Of a DNA stretch of 64,000 nt, positions 1-8,036 are shown in pieces. The stretch covers positions 89,288 to 153,287 of the forward strand of contig NZ_AOCG01000001.1 in the NCBI RefSeq assembly GCF_000525795.1, read 5' to 3'. This DNA is from Listeria aquatica FSL S10-1188 (lineage in GTDB: Bacteria > Bacillota > Bacilli > Lactobacillales > Listeriaceae). How positions within the stretch are numbered: the first letter of the stretch is position 1; the number at the start of each line of letters is the position of its first letter. The notes beneath the pieces are model-generated. The model saw nothing but the letters and a program-made list of their open reading frames with translations, made no database searches and was not told where the DNA came from. Position numbers and translations under genes: made by a program.

Positions 1-2
1 TG

Positions 3-263
3 ATACTACTATTTGTTTTAGCAATTCTTTATACGATTTGCACGGCTATCCTACATACACTTATTAAGAAAAAGAATTTTGGAATGAGTCATAGTGCTTT
101 TTCCGCTATTCAAGGAATTTGTATGGGTGCAAGTGTAGTTATTCTACTAAAAAGGAAGAACGCTTGTCTAATTGAATTAAATGAAAAGCAATCTGTGAGT
201 TTGGATGACTTGCAGATTGTTTTTATTTTGAGCAAAGTAAGTTTTTTTATAAATAAAAAGTGA
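3..263 (+). CDS. 3' end of an unidentified membrane-associated protein (partial)
   Basis: An open frame enters from the left edge and runs 86 codons to a TGA at 261-263. The first 18 or so residues are strongly hydrophobic (a likely membrane segment), followed by a Lys-rich turn, a second short hydrophobic stretch and a polar tail ending in FINKK. No start codon or family motif lies inside the window. A gene of its own with a ribosome site follows at 328. I do not recognise the family, and the frame could be fortuitous. Confidence 0.35.
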   Translation: MLLFVLAILYTICTAILHTLIKKKNFGMSHSAFSAIQGICMGASVVILLKRKNACLIELNEKQSVSLDDLQIVFILSKVSFFINKK

Positions 264-327
264 ATAAAAGGGTATAAGTTGAAAATAAAGTGAAATTTTT
301 TTATTATAATGAAAAAGGAGACAACCA

Positions 328-693
328 ATGTTTGGACAAAGTGAAAACTTAACGAGGTTTCTTTTGCCGGTAATAGAGTGGCTTGTTTTAATTCTCAACT
401 TGATCTCGATTCTTATTTTAGTGATTGGGGTCGCGCATGTTGTCTGGTTTTTGCTAAGTAAACTTGTTCAACCAGGGAAAAAACAAGATATTGTAAGGAC
501 GAATAATTCAGTTAAGAACAAATTGGGAAGTTATGTGCTACTCAGTTTGGAAGTGCTTATTGCTGCTGATATTATTGAAACCATTGTTAAGCCAACGTTT
601 AAGGATATTATGATGCTTGGTCTGATCGTTGTTATTCGAACGGTTATTTCCTATTTTTTGACAAAAGAAATTAAAGAATCTGAGGACAACTAA
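328..693 (+). CDS. DUF1622 family membrane protein
   Basis: 121-residue integral membrane protein with three hydrophobic segments, at about residues 13-45, 65-85 and 93-110. The second half carries the conserved DUF1622 pattern, LEVLIAADIIETIVKPT followed by LGLIVVIRTVISYFL. The function of the family is not known. The ATG is preceded by AAAGGAG at a good distance. The universal stress protein gene starts 12 bases downstream with its own AAGGAG, so the two are probably co-transcribed, which hints at a stress-related membrane role (inference). Confidence 0.8.
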   Translation: MFGQSENLTRFLLPVIEWLVLILNLISILILVIGVAHVVWFLLSKLVQPGKKQDIVRTNNSVKNKLGSYVLLSLEVLIAADIIETIVKPTFKDIMMLGLIVVIRTVISYFLTKEIKESEDN

Positions 694-705
694 GGAGAGA
701 ATTGT

Positions 706-1140
706 ATGACAGAAAAACGCAAAATTTTAGTAGCAGTAGATGGTTCTGAGAAATCCTATCATGCTTTTTCGGAGGCGCTCGAATACGGGGAGAAAGCAGA
801 AATCACTCTGCTTGCTGTGGTAGATCAATCATTACCGAATGATCAAGAATTTTATTTATCACCAGAATACCAAATTTTACCAGAAACGGATGAATTTGAA
901 ACGATAGCTGAAACCTACTTGAACCAGCTTGTGGCAAGTACAGATGTGAAAAGACCTGTTAAAAAAGTAACCGCAGAAGGCGACGCAAGTAAACAAATTG
1001 TCGAGTATGCAGAGAAGCATGCGATCGACTTGATTATTTTAGGTAGAACAGGTAAAAATGCTGTAGAGCGAATGTTGCTTGGATCGACATCAGCTTACGT
1101 TACGAAACATGCTCCTTGTAGCGTGTTGATTGTAAATTAA
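706..1140 (+). CDS. universal stress protein, UspA family
   Basis: 144-residue single-domain UspA protein, the usual length. The N-terminus ILVAVDGSEKS is the typical first beta strand and loop, and the C-terminal GRTGKNAVERMLLGSTS matches the G-2X-G-9X-G(S/T) nucleotide-binding motif of ATP-binding Usp proteins (residues about 112-127). It ends in the family-typical APCSVLIVN. It lies directly behind the DUF1622 gene with an AAGGAG site and probably shares its transcript. The specific stress cannot be read from the sequence. Confidence 0.92.
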   Translation: MTEKRKILVAVDGSEKSYHAFSEALEYGEKAEITLLAVVDQSLPNDQEFYLSPEYQILPETDEFETIAETYLNQLVASTDVKRPVKKVTAEGDASKQIVEYAEKHAIDLIILGRTGKNAVERMLLGSTSAYVTKHAPCSVLIVN

Positions 1141-1156
1141 ATAATTGCTTTTGTAG

Positions 1157-1423
1157 CGATATGCCGAGGGAAATACTGTCCAAAGAGGTGAGATACAAAA
1201 ATTTTATGGTGCATTAGCTGCTGTCAAAGCAGATAGAGGTGTTTTCATTACAACGTCTAGATTTTCTAAAGGTGCTATAGAATTTTCGAAGTCACAAGGA
1301 ATTGTTTTGATTGATGGAATTGAACTTACAGATTTTATGCTAAAGTATAATGTTGGCGTTGAGGTCGCAAAAAAGTATACCGTTTACCGGATAGATAATG
1401 ATTATTTTGAATTTGAAGAGTAG
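1157..1423 (+). pseudogene. C-terminal fragment of an Mrr-type restriction endonuclease
   Basis: After a TAG at 1154-1156 there is an open frame of 88 codons with no start codon. Its translation begins RYAEGNTVQRGEIQKFYGAL, continues with GVFITTSRFSKGA and IVLIDGIEL, and ends with MLKYNVGVEVAKKY and YRIDNDYFEFEE. This is the C-terminal half of the Mrr/RecB-like nuclease domain of type IV restriction enzymes that cleave methylated DNA; the Q-x-K catalytic core region is largely missing. There is no ribosome site. I read it as a deletion remnant, because no single-base correction restores a full gene upstream, where uspA ends at 1140. Confidence 0.7.
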
Positions 1424-1470
1424 AAAAGAGATAGAAACAAAATAAAAAATGAAGATAACCATTTAAAAGT

Positions 1471-1541
1471 AAAAGAACAGAAATCGTTTAATGGCGTCAT
1501 TTGAAAAAATGATATGCTTGACGATTCTGTTCTTTTTATTT
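1471..1541. terminator. convergent bidirectional terminator between mrr remnant and pdxT
   Basis: AAAAGAACAGAAATCGT (1471-1487) pairs with ACGATTCTGTTCTTTT (1521-1536) with one bulged base. T or A runs flank both ends, so it can stop transcription from both sides. The loop of about 33 bases is long for an intrinsic terminator. Confidence 0.55.
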
Positions 1542-1557
1542 TATAGTTAGCCTCTTT

Positions 1558-2130
1558 TTAAATACATTCGCGGATAAAATATTCCAAAAGGCGCAAGTCG
1601 TCCGTTAATTCTGGATGGAAAGCAGCCACAAGAACATTTTCTTGTCGCGCCGCAACGATTTTTTCATCGATTCTTGCAAGAACCTCAGGCTTTTTTCCAA
1701 GCTGTTCGAGATATGGTGCGCGGATAAAAACTGCTTGGAAGGGTCCACCTGAAATGCCTTCAATCGCAAGCGGTGCTTCGAAACTTTCTTTCTGTCGCCC
1801 GAAGCCATTCCGAATCACCTTGGCGTCGATCAAACTGAGGCTTTCTTCCCCGCTATCTGTTTCTCGCGCTGCAAGCACCATCCCGGCACAAGTTCCGAGA
1901 ATCCCTTTTCCTGCTTGATGGAAAGTGCGAAGTGGTTCAAATAGTCCGAAACGCTTCATGAGCCGCCGCATCGTTGTGCTCTCACCGCCAGGCAAGATCA
2001 AGCCATCAAGTGCTTCAAGTTGTTCGGGACGCTTCACGGAGACGGGTGTAGCACCTAACTTTTGGATGGCTACTAGGTGTTCGCTTACAGCACCTTGTAA
2101 GGCTAATACGCCGATTTTTTTCGCATTCAA
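1558..2130 (-). CDS. pdxT: pyridoxal 5'-phosphate synthase glutaminase subunit PdxT
   Basis: 190-residue class I glutamine amidotransferase that hydrolyses glutamine and channels ammonia to PdxS to make pyridoxal phosphate from ribose 5-phosphate and glyceraldehyde 3-phosphate. Visible residues are GGESTT (48-53), the nucleophile Cys in GTCAGM (about 81), and the His/Glu pair in FHPELTDD (about 172 and 174), completing the triad. The length is normal. The start lies 2 bases after the pdxS stop, so the two are translationally coupled in one operon. It reads towards the terminator at 1471-1541. Confidence 0.97.
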   Translation of the reverse strand: MNAKKIGVLALQGAVSEHLVAIQKLGATPVSVKRPEQLEALDGLILPGGESTTMRRLMKRFGLFEPLRTFHQAGKGILGTCAGMVLAARETDSGEESLSLIDAKVIRNGFGRQKESFEAPLAIEGISGGPFQAVFIRAPYLEQLGKKPEVLARIDEKIVAARQENVLVAAFHPELTDDLRLLEYFIRECI

Positions 2131-2132
2131 TG

Positions 2133-3020
2133 TTAGATCCCCCGATCTTGCATGCGCTCTTCCGGCGGTAAGTGGGTGATTTCGATGCCTTTCATGGCAG
2201 TTCCAAGTTCTTTTGATAGTTCGCCGATCAATTTGTAGTCTTCATAATACGTGGTTGCTTGCACGATTGCGTTTGCAAATTTGGCCGGGTTGTCAGATTT
2301 GAAAATTCCGGAACCGACAAAGACGCCATCTGCGCCAAGTTCCATCATTAAAGCGGCATCGGCTGGAGTCGCTACACCGCCTGCTGCAAAATTGACAACG
2401 GGTAACTTGCCGCGCGTTTTCACTTCTTTGATTAGTTCGTAGGGAGCCCCTAAGTTTCTTGCCGCAACCATCAGTTCATCATCACTCATGCCTGAAATTT
2501 GGCTGATTTGACTTTTTACTTTCCGCATGTGGCGCACGGCTTCAACGATATTTCCGGTTCCTGGCTCGCCTTTTGTCCGGAGCATCGCCGCACCTTCTCC
2601 AATTCGGCGCAAGGCTTCGCCAAGATCACGGCAGCCGCAAACAAAGGGAACGGTGAAATCGCTTTTCAGCAAATGATATTCGTCATCGGCAGGGGTTAAG
2701 ACTTCGCTTTCGTCGATATAATCTACGCCCATTGCTTCAAGCACGCGCGCTTCTGTGATGTGCCCAATCCGTGCTTTGGCCATGACGGGAATGGAAACGG
2801 CGTTCATGACTTCTTCAACGATTCTTGGATCGGCCATTCGAGCCACACCGCCAGCTGCACGAATGTCAGATGGCACACGTTCTAGCGCCATCACGGCTAC
2901 AGCTCCAGCTTCTTCCGCGATTTTGGCTTGCTCGGCATTTATGACGTCCATGATGACGCCGCCTTTTTGCATTTGCGCCATGCCGCGTTTTACTTTTTCA
3001 GTTCCTGTTGCTTTTTCCAT
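2133..3020 (-). CDS. pdxS: pyridoxal 5'-phosphate synthase lyase subunit PdxS
   Basis: 295-residue TIM-barrel synthase subunit of the deoxyxylulose-independent vitamin B6 pathway. It assembles into a dodecamer decorated by PdxT. Landmarks are MDVINAEQA (about 24-32, active-site Asp), [10 protein letters not shown] (about 78-87, Schiff-base Lys), and [12 protein letters not shown] (about 146-157, second active-site Lys and phosphate loop). The N-terminus and length are typical. It is the first gene of pdxST, transcribed away from pdxR, with GGAGG just upstream of the ATG. Confidence 0.98.
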   Translation of the reverse strand: MEKATGTEKVKRGMAQMQKGGVIMDVINAEQAKIAEEAGAVAVMALERVPSDIRAAGGVARMADPRIVEEVMNAVSIPVMAKARIGHITEARVLEAMGVDYIDESEVLTPADDEYHLLKSDFTVPFVCGCRDLGEALRRIGEGAAMLRTKGEPGTGNIVEAVRHMRKVKSQISQISGMSDDELMVAARNLGAPYELIKEVKTRGKLPVVNFAAGGVATPADAALMMELGADGVFVGSGIFKSDNPAKFANAIVQATTYYEDYKLIGELSKELGTAMKGIEITHLPPEERMQDRGI

Positions 3021-3061
3021 TTAGATACCCTCCATTTCAAAATTGCGCTCTTACCTTTCCT

Positions 3062-3089
3062 ATGATAAGCTAAGGGCAATTAAGCGCAA
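3062..3089 (-). promoter_or_regulatory. predicted sigma-A promoter of pdxST
   Basis: On the minus strand TTGCGC (plus 3084-3089) is followed after 16 bases by TATCAT (plus 3062-3067), about 40 bases upstream of the pdxS ATG. This is a fair -35/-10 pair, inferred by eye only. Confidence 0.5.
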
Positions 3090-3095
3090 ACGGCC

Positions 3096-3123
3096 AATTG
3101 GATGTGAATTGACCCATCCAATT
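3096..3123. promoter_or_regulatory. inverted repeat, candidate PdxR operator
   Basis: AATTGGATG (3096-3104) and CATCCAATT (3115-3123) are a perfect 9-base inverted repeat with a 10-base spacer. It sits between the pdxST promoter and the pdxR ATG at 3144. MocR-type regulators of pdxST bind repeats in the shared intergenic region and often repress themselves. The assignment to PdxR is inference. Confidence 0.5.
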
Positions 3124-3143
3124 TTGAGTGGGAGGGAAGCTGT

Positions 3144-4583
3144 ATGATTTGGCGACTTGAGAAGCAAATGGATTTACCTCTTTATCAGCAGATTATCCGC
3201 TTGGTTGAGAAGCATATTGAAAAAGGGGAGCTTCTCCCGGGTGAGAAGCTTCCGCCTGAGCGGAAGCTTGCGGAGTATTTGGATGTGAATCGTTCGACTG
3301 TTGTGCGGGCGCTAGATGAGCTTGCGGCAAGTGGGAAAGTGATTCGGACGCAAGGAAGCGGGACACGGATTAATGAAGCAAAATGGGGGCTGTTTGATTC
3401 AGCCAAAACGAACTGGCGCCATTATGTGGACAGCGGGGCATTTAATACGGCAAATCCTTATTTGGATGCGATTCAGGCGCTGAAAATGGCGCACCCGGAG
3501 AAGGTGATCGATCTTGCGACAGGGGAGCTTCCAATCGAGTTGACACCGCAGATCGAGACCCCAAGTCTTTCATGGCAGTCTTTTCTTGCGGAAGAATTAA
3601 ATAATCAAAGTCTGGGCTACTTGCCGCTTCGTGAGGCGATTGGGCAGCGAATGTTTCGTACGACTGGTTTGAGGCGGGAAACAAACCAACTCCTTGTCAC
3701 TTCTGGCGCTCAACAGGCGATTTTTCTGATCACGCAATGCTTACTTAGGCCAGGGGATGCGGTCGCAATTGAAGCGCCTTCTTACTTTTATTCGCTGCCT
3801 TTGTTTCAGTCTGCAGGGCTTCGGATTTTTGCCTTGCCAATGGATGAGGCGGGGGCAAAGCCCGATGAACTCGAACAGCTTTACCGCAAGCACCGGATTA
3901 AGATGGTCTTCACGAACCCGACTTTCCAAAATCCGACGGGGAATTTGATGACGGAATCAAGGCGGCGAGCGCTCGTTTCGCTTTGCGCGAAACTCCAAAT
4001 CCCCATCGTTGAAGATGATCCATTTGGTGAACTTCACTTCGAAACCAATCAAAGCATTACGCCACTGAAAAAATTGGATGAAGAAAATGTGCTTTACATT
4101 GGTTCATTTTCTAAGATTCTCGGCTCAACGACGCGAATTGGTTGGCTGGATGGACCAGCGGCTGTTGTAAACCGGCTGGCGGAAGCACGGCAGGAGATGG
4201 ACTTCGGTTTGAGTATCTTTCCTCAAGTTCTTGCGCGTTTTGTACTCGAATCGAGTTCTTTTGAACGACACTTGGCTTTTTTACGCGCGGAACTGAAAAA
4301 GCGACGTGATTTGCTAGTCGAGGCGCTTGAAGCCTATCTTCCTGACGAATTGCAGTATAAGCTTCCGCTCGGTGGCTTTCATTTGTGGATAGAGCTTCCT
4401 CGGCTTAATCAAACAACCGCTCGCGATTTCAATCGTTTTCTAGATCAAAAATTGCTCGTGATGCCAGGTTTTGTATTCGGACAAAAAGGAAGCGTCATGC
4501 GGCTTACCTTTGCGCGTGTGACGGAAACAAGTGCAAAAGAAGCAGCGAAGCGGTTTGCAGAGATTCTTGAAGCGAAAAGCTAG
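3144..4583 (+). CDS. pdxR: MocR-type regulator of vitamin B6 synthesis PdxR
   Basis: 479 residues: an N-terminal GntR winged helix (about 5-75, with LPPERKLAEYLDVNRSTVVRAL) joined to a fold-type I aminotransferase-like domain (about 120-475). The PLP-binding Lys is in IGSFSKILGSTTRIGW (about 325-340), and FTNPTFQNPTGN marks the substrate-loop region. In this MocR class the aminotransferase part senses PLP and the regulator activates pdxST and represses itself. Divergent placement next to pdxST, the arrangement found in other Listeria, supports the name. The ATG follows GGGAGG at a good distance. Confidence 0.92.
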   Translation: MIWRLEKQMDLPLYQQIIRLVEKHIEKGELLPGEKLPPERKLAEYLDVNRSTVVRALDELAASGKVIRTQGSGTRINEAKWGLFDSAKTNWRHYVDSGAFNTANPYLDAIQALKMAHPEKVIDLATGELPIELTPQIETPSLSWQSFLAEELNNQSLGYLPLREAIGQRMFRTTGLRRETNQLLVTSGAQQAIFLITQCLLRPGDAVAIEAPSYFYSLPLFQSAGLRIFALPMDEAGAKPDELEQLYRKHRIKMVFTNPTFQNPTGNLMTESRRRALVSLCAKLQIPIVEDDPFGELHFETNQSITPLKKLDEENVLYIGSFSKILGSTTRIGWLDGPAAVVNRLAEARQEMDFGLSIFPQVLARFVLESSSFERHLAFLRAELKKRRDLLVEALEAYLPDELQYKLPLGGFHLWIELPRLNQTTARDFNRFLDQKLLVMPGFVFGQKGSVMRLTFARVTETSAKEAAKRFAEILEAKS

Positions 4584-4730
4584 AAACGGCGAGTGGGTAT
4601 TATTCGATTTGTGTCCCGAAAACGCTTGTCGAGTGAGCACTTTTCAATGTAATTTACCCTTTTTGTGTTATTATAAATAAGTAGCTAACTTTTTAAAAGT
4701 GAATAAAACAAGAGAAGAAGGGACGACAAG

Positions 4731-5480
4731 ATGGCGAACAAAGTCGTAAAAAAGCAAATCCATACTATTCCAGTGTTAGAGGTTGTACGTGACGAACTGG
4801 CGGGGGAAAGGCTACCGCTTGTTATTTTCTATCACGGCTGGCAAATTAATAAAGAGCTTGTCTTAACGCAGGGAAGAAAGCTTGCAGCAAAAGGATTTCG
4901 GGTTTGCCTGCCAGATGCGCCGAATCACGGCGAACGCAAGCAAACGCTATCGCCGATCCCATCCGTTACCTTTTGGAATAGTATCCAAGGAAATCTATTT
5001 GAATTTGAAACGCTTTGTGAGCATTACGAAAAAGAAGGTCTTACAAACGGCCGGGTCTATGTTGGCGGGCTTTCGATGGGTGGCATCACGACGTGCGCTT
5101 TGCTGACACATTATCCTGAAATCAAGGCCGCAGTTTGCTTAATGGGCGAACCGGCAATCGTTGACTACTGCAATCGCGGCATTGAACGCGCACGCGCTTT
5201 TAACGTTGATTTCCCACAAAGCTACGTTGATTTAATGAGTTGGCAAGAAAAATTTGATTTAAGCTTGCGTCCAGAACTTTTAGCGGGGCGCCCGATTTAT
5301 TTCTGGCACGGGACGGAGGATCCTAAAATCCCGATTGACTCAGTGAAGCGTTTCGTTGCAGTGAATCAGGGTAAAGAATACGGCAAGAATATCGTGTTTG
5401 AAATCGGGGAAGGTAAAAAACATCTTGTGCATACTGATACAATGGATGCGGCAGCAAACTTTTTGGCGGCACAAAAGTAA
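4731..5480 (+). CDS. alpha/beta hydrolase, YitV-like esterase
   Basis: 249-residue cytoplasmic alpha/beta hydrolase. IFYHGWQINKE (about 31-41) is the oxyanion strand, the nucleophile Ser lies in GGLSMGG (about 114-120, a GxSxG elbow), the Asp in FWHGTEDPKIP (about 191-201), and the His in KHLVHTD (about 231-237). The pattern resembles the Bacillus YitV/YtmA esterase group. The natural substrate is unknown. It has its own GAAGGGA site and a leader of about 150 bases, so it is probably transcribed on its own. Confidence 0.82.
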   Translation: MANKVVKKQIHTIPVLEVVRDELAGERLPLVIFYHGWQINKELVLTQGRKLAAKGFRVCLPDAPNHGERKQTLSPIPSVTFWNSIQGNLFEFETLCEHYEKEGLTNGRVYVGGLSMGGITTCALLTHYPEIKAAVCLMGEPAIVDYCNRGIERARAFNVDFPQSYVDLMSWQEKFDLSLRPELLAGRPIYFWHGTEDPKIPIDSVKRFVAVNQGKEYGKNIVFEIGEGKKHLVHTDTMDAAANFLAAQK

Positions 5481-5559
5481 GGCAAGAACCCGCAGGTCAG
5501 GCTTCGAACCATTTTTGCGGCATGGAAAAAGGTATAAAACAACAGGAGGCTAGAATAAA

Positions 5560-6111
5560 ATGAAGAAAATTGGATTTTTTGTAGGAAGTTTAAGAAAAGA
5601 TTCGTATAGTAAAAAAGTAGCGGAGTCCTTTGCGAGATTGCTCCCAGATGGCTATCAAGCTGTCTTTATAGAATTAGGCGAGCTTCCGCTTTATAATCAA
5701 GATTATGATGATTTTGGACCGGTTCCAGAAAGTTATGAAAAGTTTCGCGGGGAAGTGAAGCAGCTAGATGGAGTAGTTTTTGTAACGCCAGAATATAATC
5801 GTTCAGTTCCAGCAGTCTTGAAAAATGCGCTAGATGTTGGTTCAAGACCATTTGGTAAGAGCGTTTGGGATAAGTTACCGGGGCTTGTCGTAACCGTTTC
5901 TCCGGGAGCTATTGGCGGATTTGGAGCCAACCATCATCTGCGTCAATCGCTTGTGTTTTTAAACGTCCCTACTTTACAACAACCAGAAGCTTATGTGGGT
6001 CACATTGCGGATTCCATTGCTGAAGATGGCACGATTGTTCCGGGAACAGAACAATTTTTCCAAACGATCTTGGATAGCTACCTCGCATTCCTTGAGAAAT
6101 TAACTAAATAA
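5560..6111 (+). CDS. NADPH-dependent FMN reductase family protein
   Basis: 183-residue flavodoxin-like quinone/azo/chromate reductase. The FMN phosphate loop GSLRKDSYSKKVA is at 9-21, and VFVTPEYNRSVPAVLKNALD (about 73-92) is the conserved flavin- and dimer-contacting segment of the NAD(P)H:FMN reductase family. The length is normal. An AGGAGG site precedes the ATG, and a strong terminator follows 10 bases after the stop. It probably protects against quinone or electrophile stress (family knowledge; the substrate is not visible). Confidence 0.88.
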   Translation: MKKIGFFVGSLRKDSYSKKVAESFARLLPDGYQAVFIELGELPLYNQDYDDFGPVPESYEKFRGEVKQLDGVVFVTPEYNRSVPAVLKNALDVGSRPFGKSVWDKLPGLVVTVSPGAIGGFGANHHLRQSLVFLNVPTLQQPEAYVGHIADSIAEDGTIVPGTEQFFQTILDSYLAFLEKLTK

Positions 6112-6123
6112 TGAATGTGTACA

Positions 6124-6154
6124 AACTGCGAGCCTTTTGCTCGCAGTTTTTTTT
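6124..6154 (+). terminator. intrinsic terminator after flavin reductase
   Basis: AACTGCGAGC (6124-6133) pairs perfectly with GCTCGCAGTT (6139-6148) over a 5-base loop, followed by eight T. Confidence 0.93.
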
Positions 6155-6256
6155 ATATCTATCAAGATGGAAAATCCAATTTTCCACTGATATAATAGTA
6201 AATAGAATGAAATATGATTTTTTAACCACAATTAGACATATATTAGGGGGATATAT

Positions 6257-6679
6257 ATGGATTCTGTCAGCAATGCATCTGTTATCAAACGCATCAATTA
6301 TTCGGTAAAATCTGTGAATGACTTAGCTGCTCAATTGGAGGAGGATAATTCCACAGAAAAAGAATTAATAATTGATTACCCAACAGTATATATCATTAAT
6401 AATCAACAAATGAAAGAGCAAATGGTATATGTAGGCGAAACAACGGATATTAATCGTAGAACAAAGGAACATTTGGATAGGGATATAAAGCGAGCTTCAG
6501 ATGAAAAGTGGAAGACAATGCGAGACTCAGAAATGTACATAGTGGGTCATCCTTATTTCAATAAGTCCTTAACATTAGATATAGAAAATAAGTTAATGTC
6601 TTATATGCTCGGAGTAAAAGATATTTCAAAAGTTCTTAACAAACGTAGAAATGTCCAAAAAAAAATATTTTACCTCTGA
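6257..6679 (+). CDS. GIY-YIG nuclease domain (N-terminal part of a GIY-YIG/DUF2075 protein)
   Basis: 140 codons as sequenced. The core PTVYIINN...MVYVGETTDINRRTKEHL (about 43-79) is a GIY-YIG nuclease domain: the two beta-strand motifs (YII and YVG) and the catalytic Arg in NRRTKEH. The frame ends in ...RRNVQKKIFYL at a run of nine A (6653-6661). With eight A it reads on as NVQKKYFTSEAF into the DUF2075 frame, giving one protein of about 592 residues, the arrangement I know for this family. The start follows GGGGG at a good distance, and a TATAAT lies about 65 bases upstream. The region is clearly more AT-rich than its neighbours. Confidence 0.8.
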   Translation: MDSVSNASVIKRINYSVKSVNDLAAQLEEDNSTEKELIIDYPTVYIINNQQMKEQMVYVGETTDINRRTKEHLDRDIKRASDEKWKTMRDSEMYIVGHPYFNKSLTLDIENKLMSYMLGVKDISKVLNKRRNVQKKIFYL

Positions 6680-8036
6680 AGCTTTTGATAGTGTTTTTAA
6701 GGATATTTGGGAAGAATTAGGAAAAGAAAATAGTGAGCTTTTTCCGGTAGAACCTGTTATTCGGGATTCAGCTTTGTTTAAAATTTCTCCATTCCATAAG
6801 CTATCGAATGAACAATATGAAGCGAAAGAATTAATTATGCAAAAAGTTGAACGGGCTTTGCTAAAGGATATGAATAAGCAAGTCATTTTTGTTGCTGGTG
6901 AAGCAGGTACGGGGAAAACAGTTTTAGTGAGTAATTTATTTTATGATTTATCAACCTTATCCAAACAGAGCATGGAAGAACCAATTTTTAAAGGAACTAA
7001 TAATTTTTTATTAGTCAATCATAATGAACAATTAACTGCTTATAACCAAATTGCTTCCAAACTAGGACTAGTAGATAAAGATAATGAAGTTGTTAGCAAG
7101 CCTACCCGATTTATTCGTGAACATGATCCGTCTGATCCTGTTGATGTTGTGTTAGTTGATGAAGGGCATTTATTATGGACTCAAGGTAAACAAGCCTATC
7201 AAGGAAATAATCAATTGTTAGATATCATTGAACGTGCAAAAGTGACTATTGTTGTTTTTGATAGGAATCAAATTTTACGGGCTGAACAATACTGGGAAGA
7301 GGATAAATTAAAACTTATTGAGGATAAGGCAAAGCAAGATGGAAACTATATAAAACTTCAAAATCAGTTTAGGATAAATGCCAGTGATGACATGATTAAG
7401 TGGATTCGAACCATTATTGATGAGCAAGTTATTACAGAGCTCCCAAAAGAAACCGGAGAATATGATTTGAAAATCTTCCATACTCCTAGAGCAATGCATT
7501 CAAGTATTCAAAATAAAATGAAGAGTTATGGTCTTTCTCGAATGCTAGCAACATTTGACTGGAAATATGTTCAAAATAAAAAACCCGAAAATGAAGACTT
7601 TTGGTGTGTAAAGATTGGTGATTGGTCTTTGCCTTGGAATCTAGAACTCCCTAGAAAAAAAGGGGAAAAGACAAAGAATCTTGCATGGGCTGAACAACCT
7701 CATACAATTGATGAGGTTGGATCAACTTTTACAATTCAAGGATTTGATTTAAACTATGCAGGTGTTATCATTGGCCCTTCTGTCAAATATCGTAATGGGA
7801 AAATTATCTTTGATAAAAGTGCTAGTAAAAATACAAAGGCAACACAAAATAGAACATTGAGTAATGGAACAAAAATGAATTTTTCAGAGGACTTTTTGCG
7901 AAATGAATTGAATGTATTATTAACTAGAGGGATTAATGGGCTATATATTTATGCAGTAGATAAAGAATTGCAAAATGCACTCATGACTGTATATAAAAAT
8001 TATCAAAAACAGAAAGAAGTGAAGCAAGTTGAATGA
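6651..8036 (+). CDS. DUF2075 P-loop ATPase/helicase-like domain (frame-shifted from GIY-YIG part)
   Basis: 461 codons from the ATG at 6651, though the true N-terminus is probably the GIY-YIG gene upstream. Walker A is GEAGTGKT (about 84-91), Walker B is VVLVDEGH (about 167-174), a superfamily 1 helicase-like motif VVFDRNQIL (about 202-210) follows, and the C-terminal LNVLLTRG (about 427-434) is the motif VI-like Arg segment. This is the DUF2075 (Schlafen-helicase-like) family. The nucleic acid target is unknown. The stop overlaps the start of the MazG-like gene. Low GC suggests acquisition by transfer. Confidence 0.85.
   Translation: MSKKKYFTSEAFDSVFKDIWEELGKENSELFPVEPVIRDSALFKISPFHKLSNEQYEAKELIMQKVERALLKDMNKQVIFVAGEAGTGKTVLVSNLFYDLSTLSKQSMEEPIFKGTNNFLLVNHNEQLTAYNQIASKLGLVDKDNEVVSKPTRFIREHDPSDPVDVVLVDEGHLLWTQGKQAYQGNNQLLDIIERAKVTIVVFDRNQILRAEQYWEEDKLKLIEDKAKQDGNYIKLQNQFRINASDDMIKWIRTIIDEQVITELPKETGEYDLKIFHTPRAMHSSIQNKMKSYGLSRMLATFDWKYVQNKKPENEDFWCVKIGDWSLPWNLELPRKKGEKTKNLAWAEQPHTIDEVGSTFTIQGFDLNYAGVIIGPSVKYRNGKIIFDKSASKNTKATQNRTLSNGTKMNFSEDFLRNELNVLLTRGINGLYIYAVDKELQNALMTVYKNYQKQKEVKQVE

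Noticed and set aside
5490..5515. TTCGAA-containing stretch resembling a tRNA T-loop
   Set aside because: No cloverleaf can be built around it; no acceptor or anticodon stem is present.
6111..6308. Open frame of 65 codons starting at the flavin reductase stop
   Set aside because: It spans a strong terminator and a promoter and ends inside the GIY-YIG gene; composition is non-coding.
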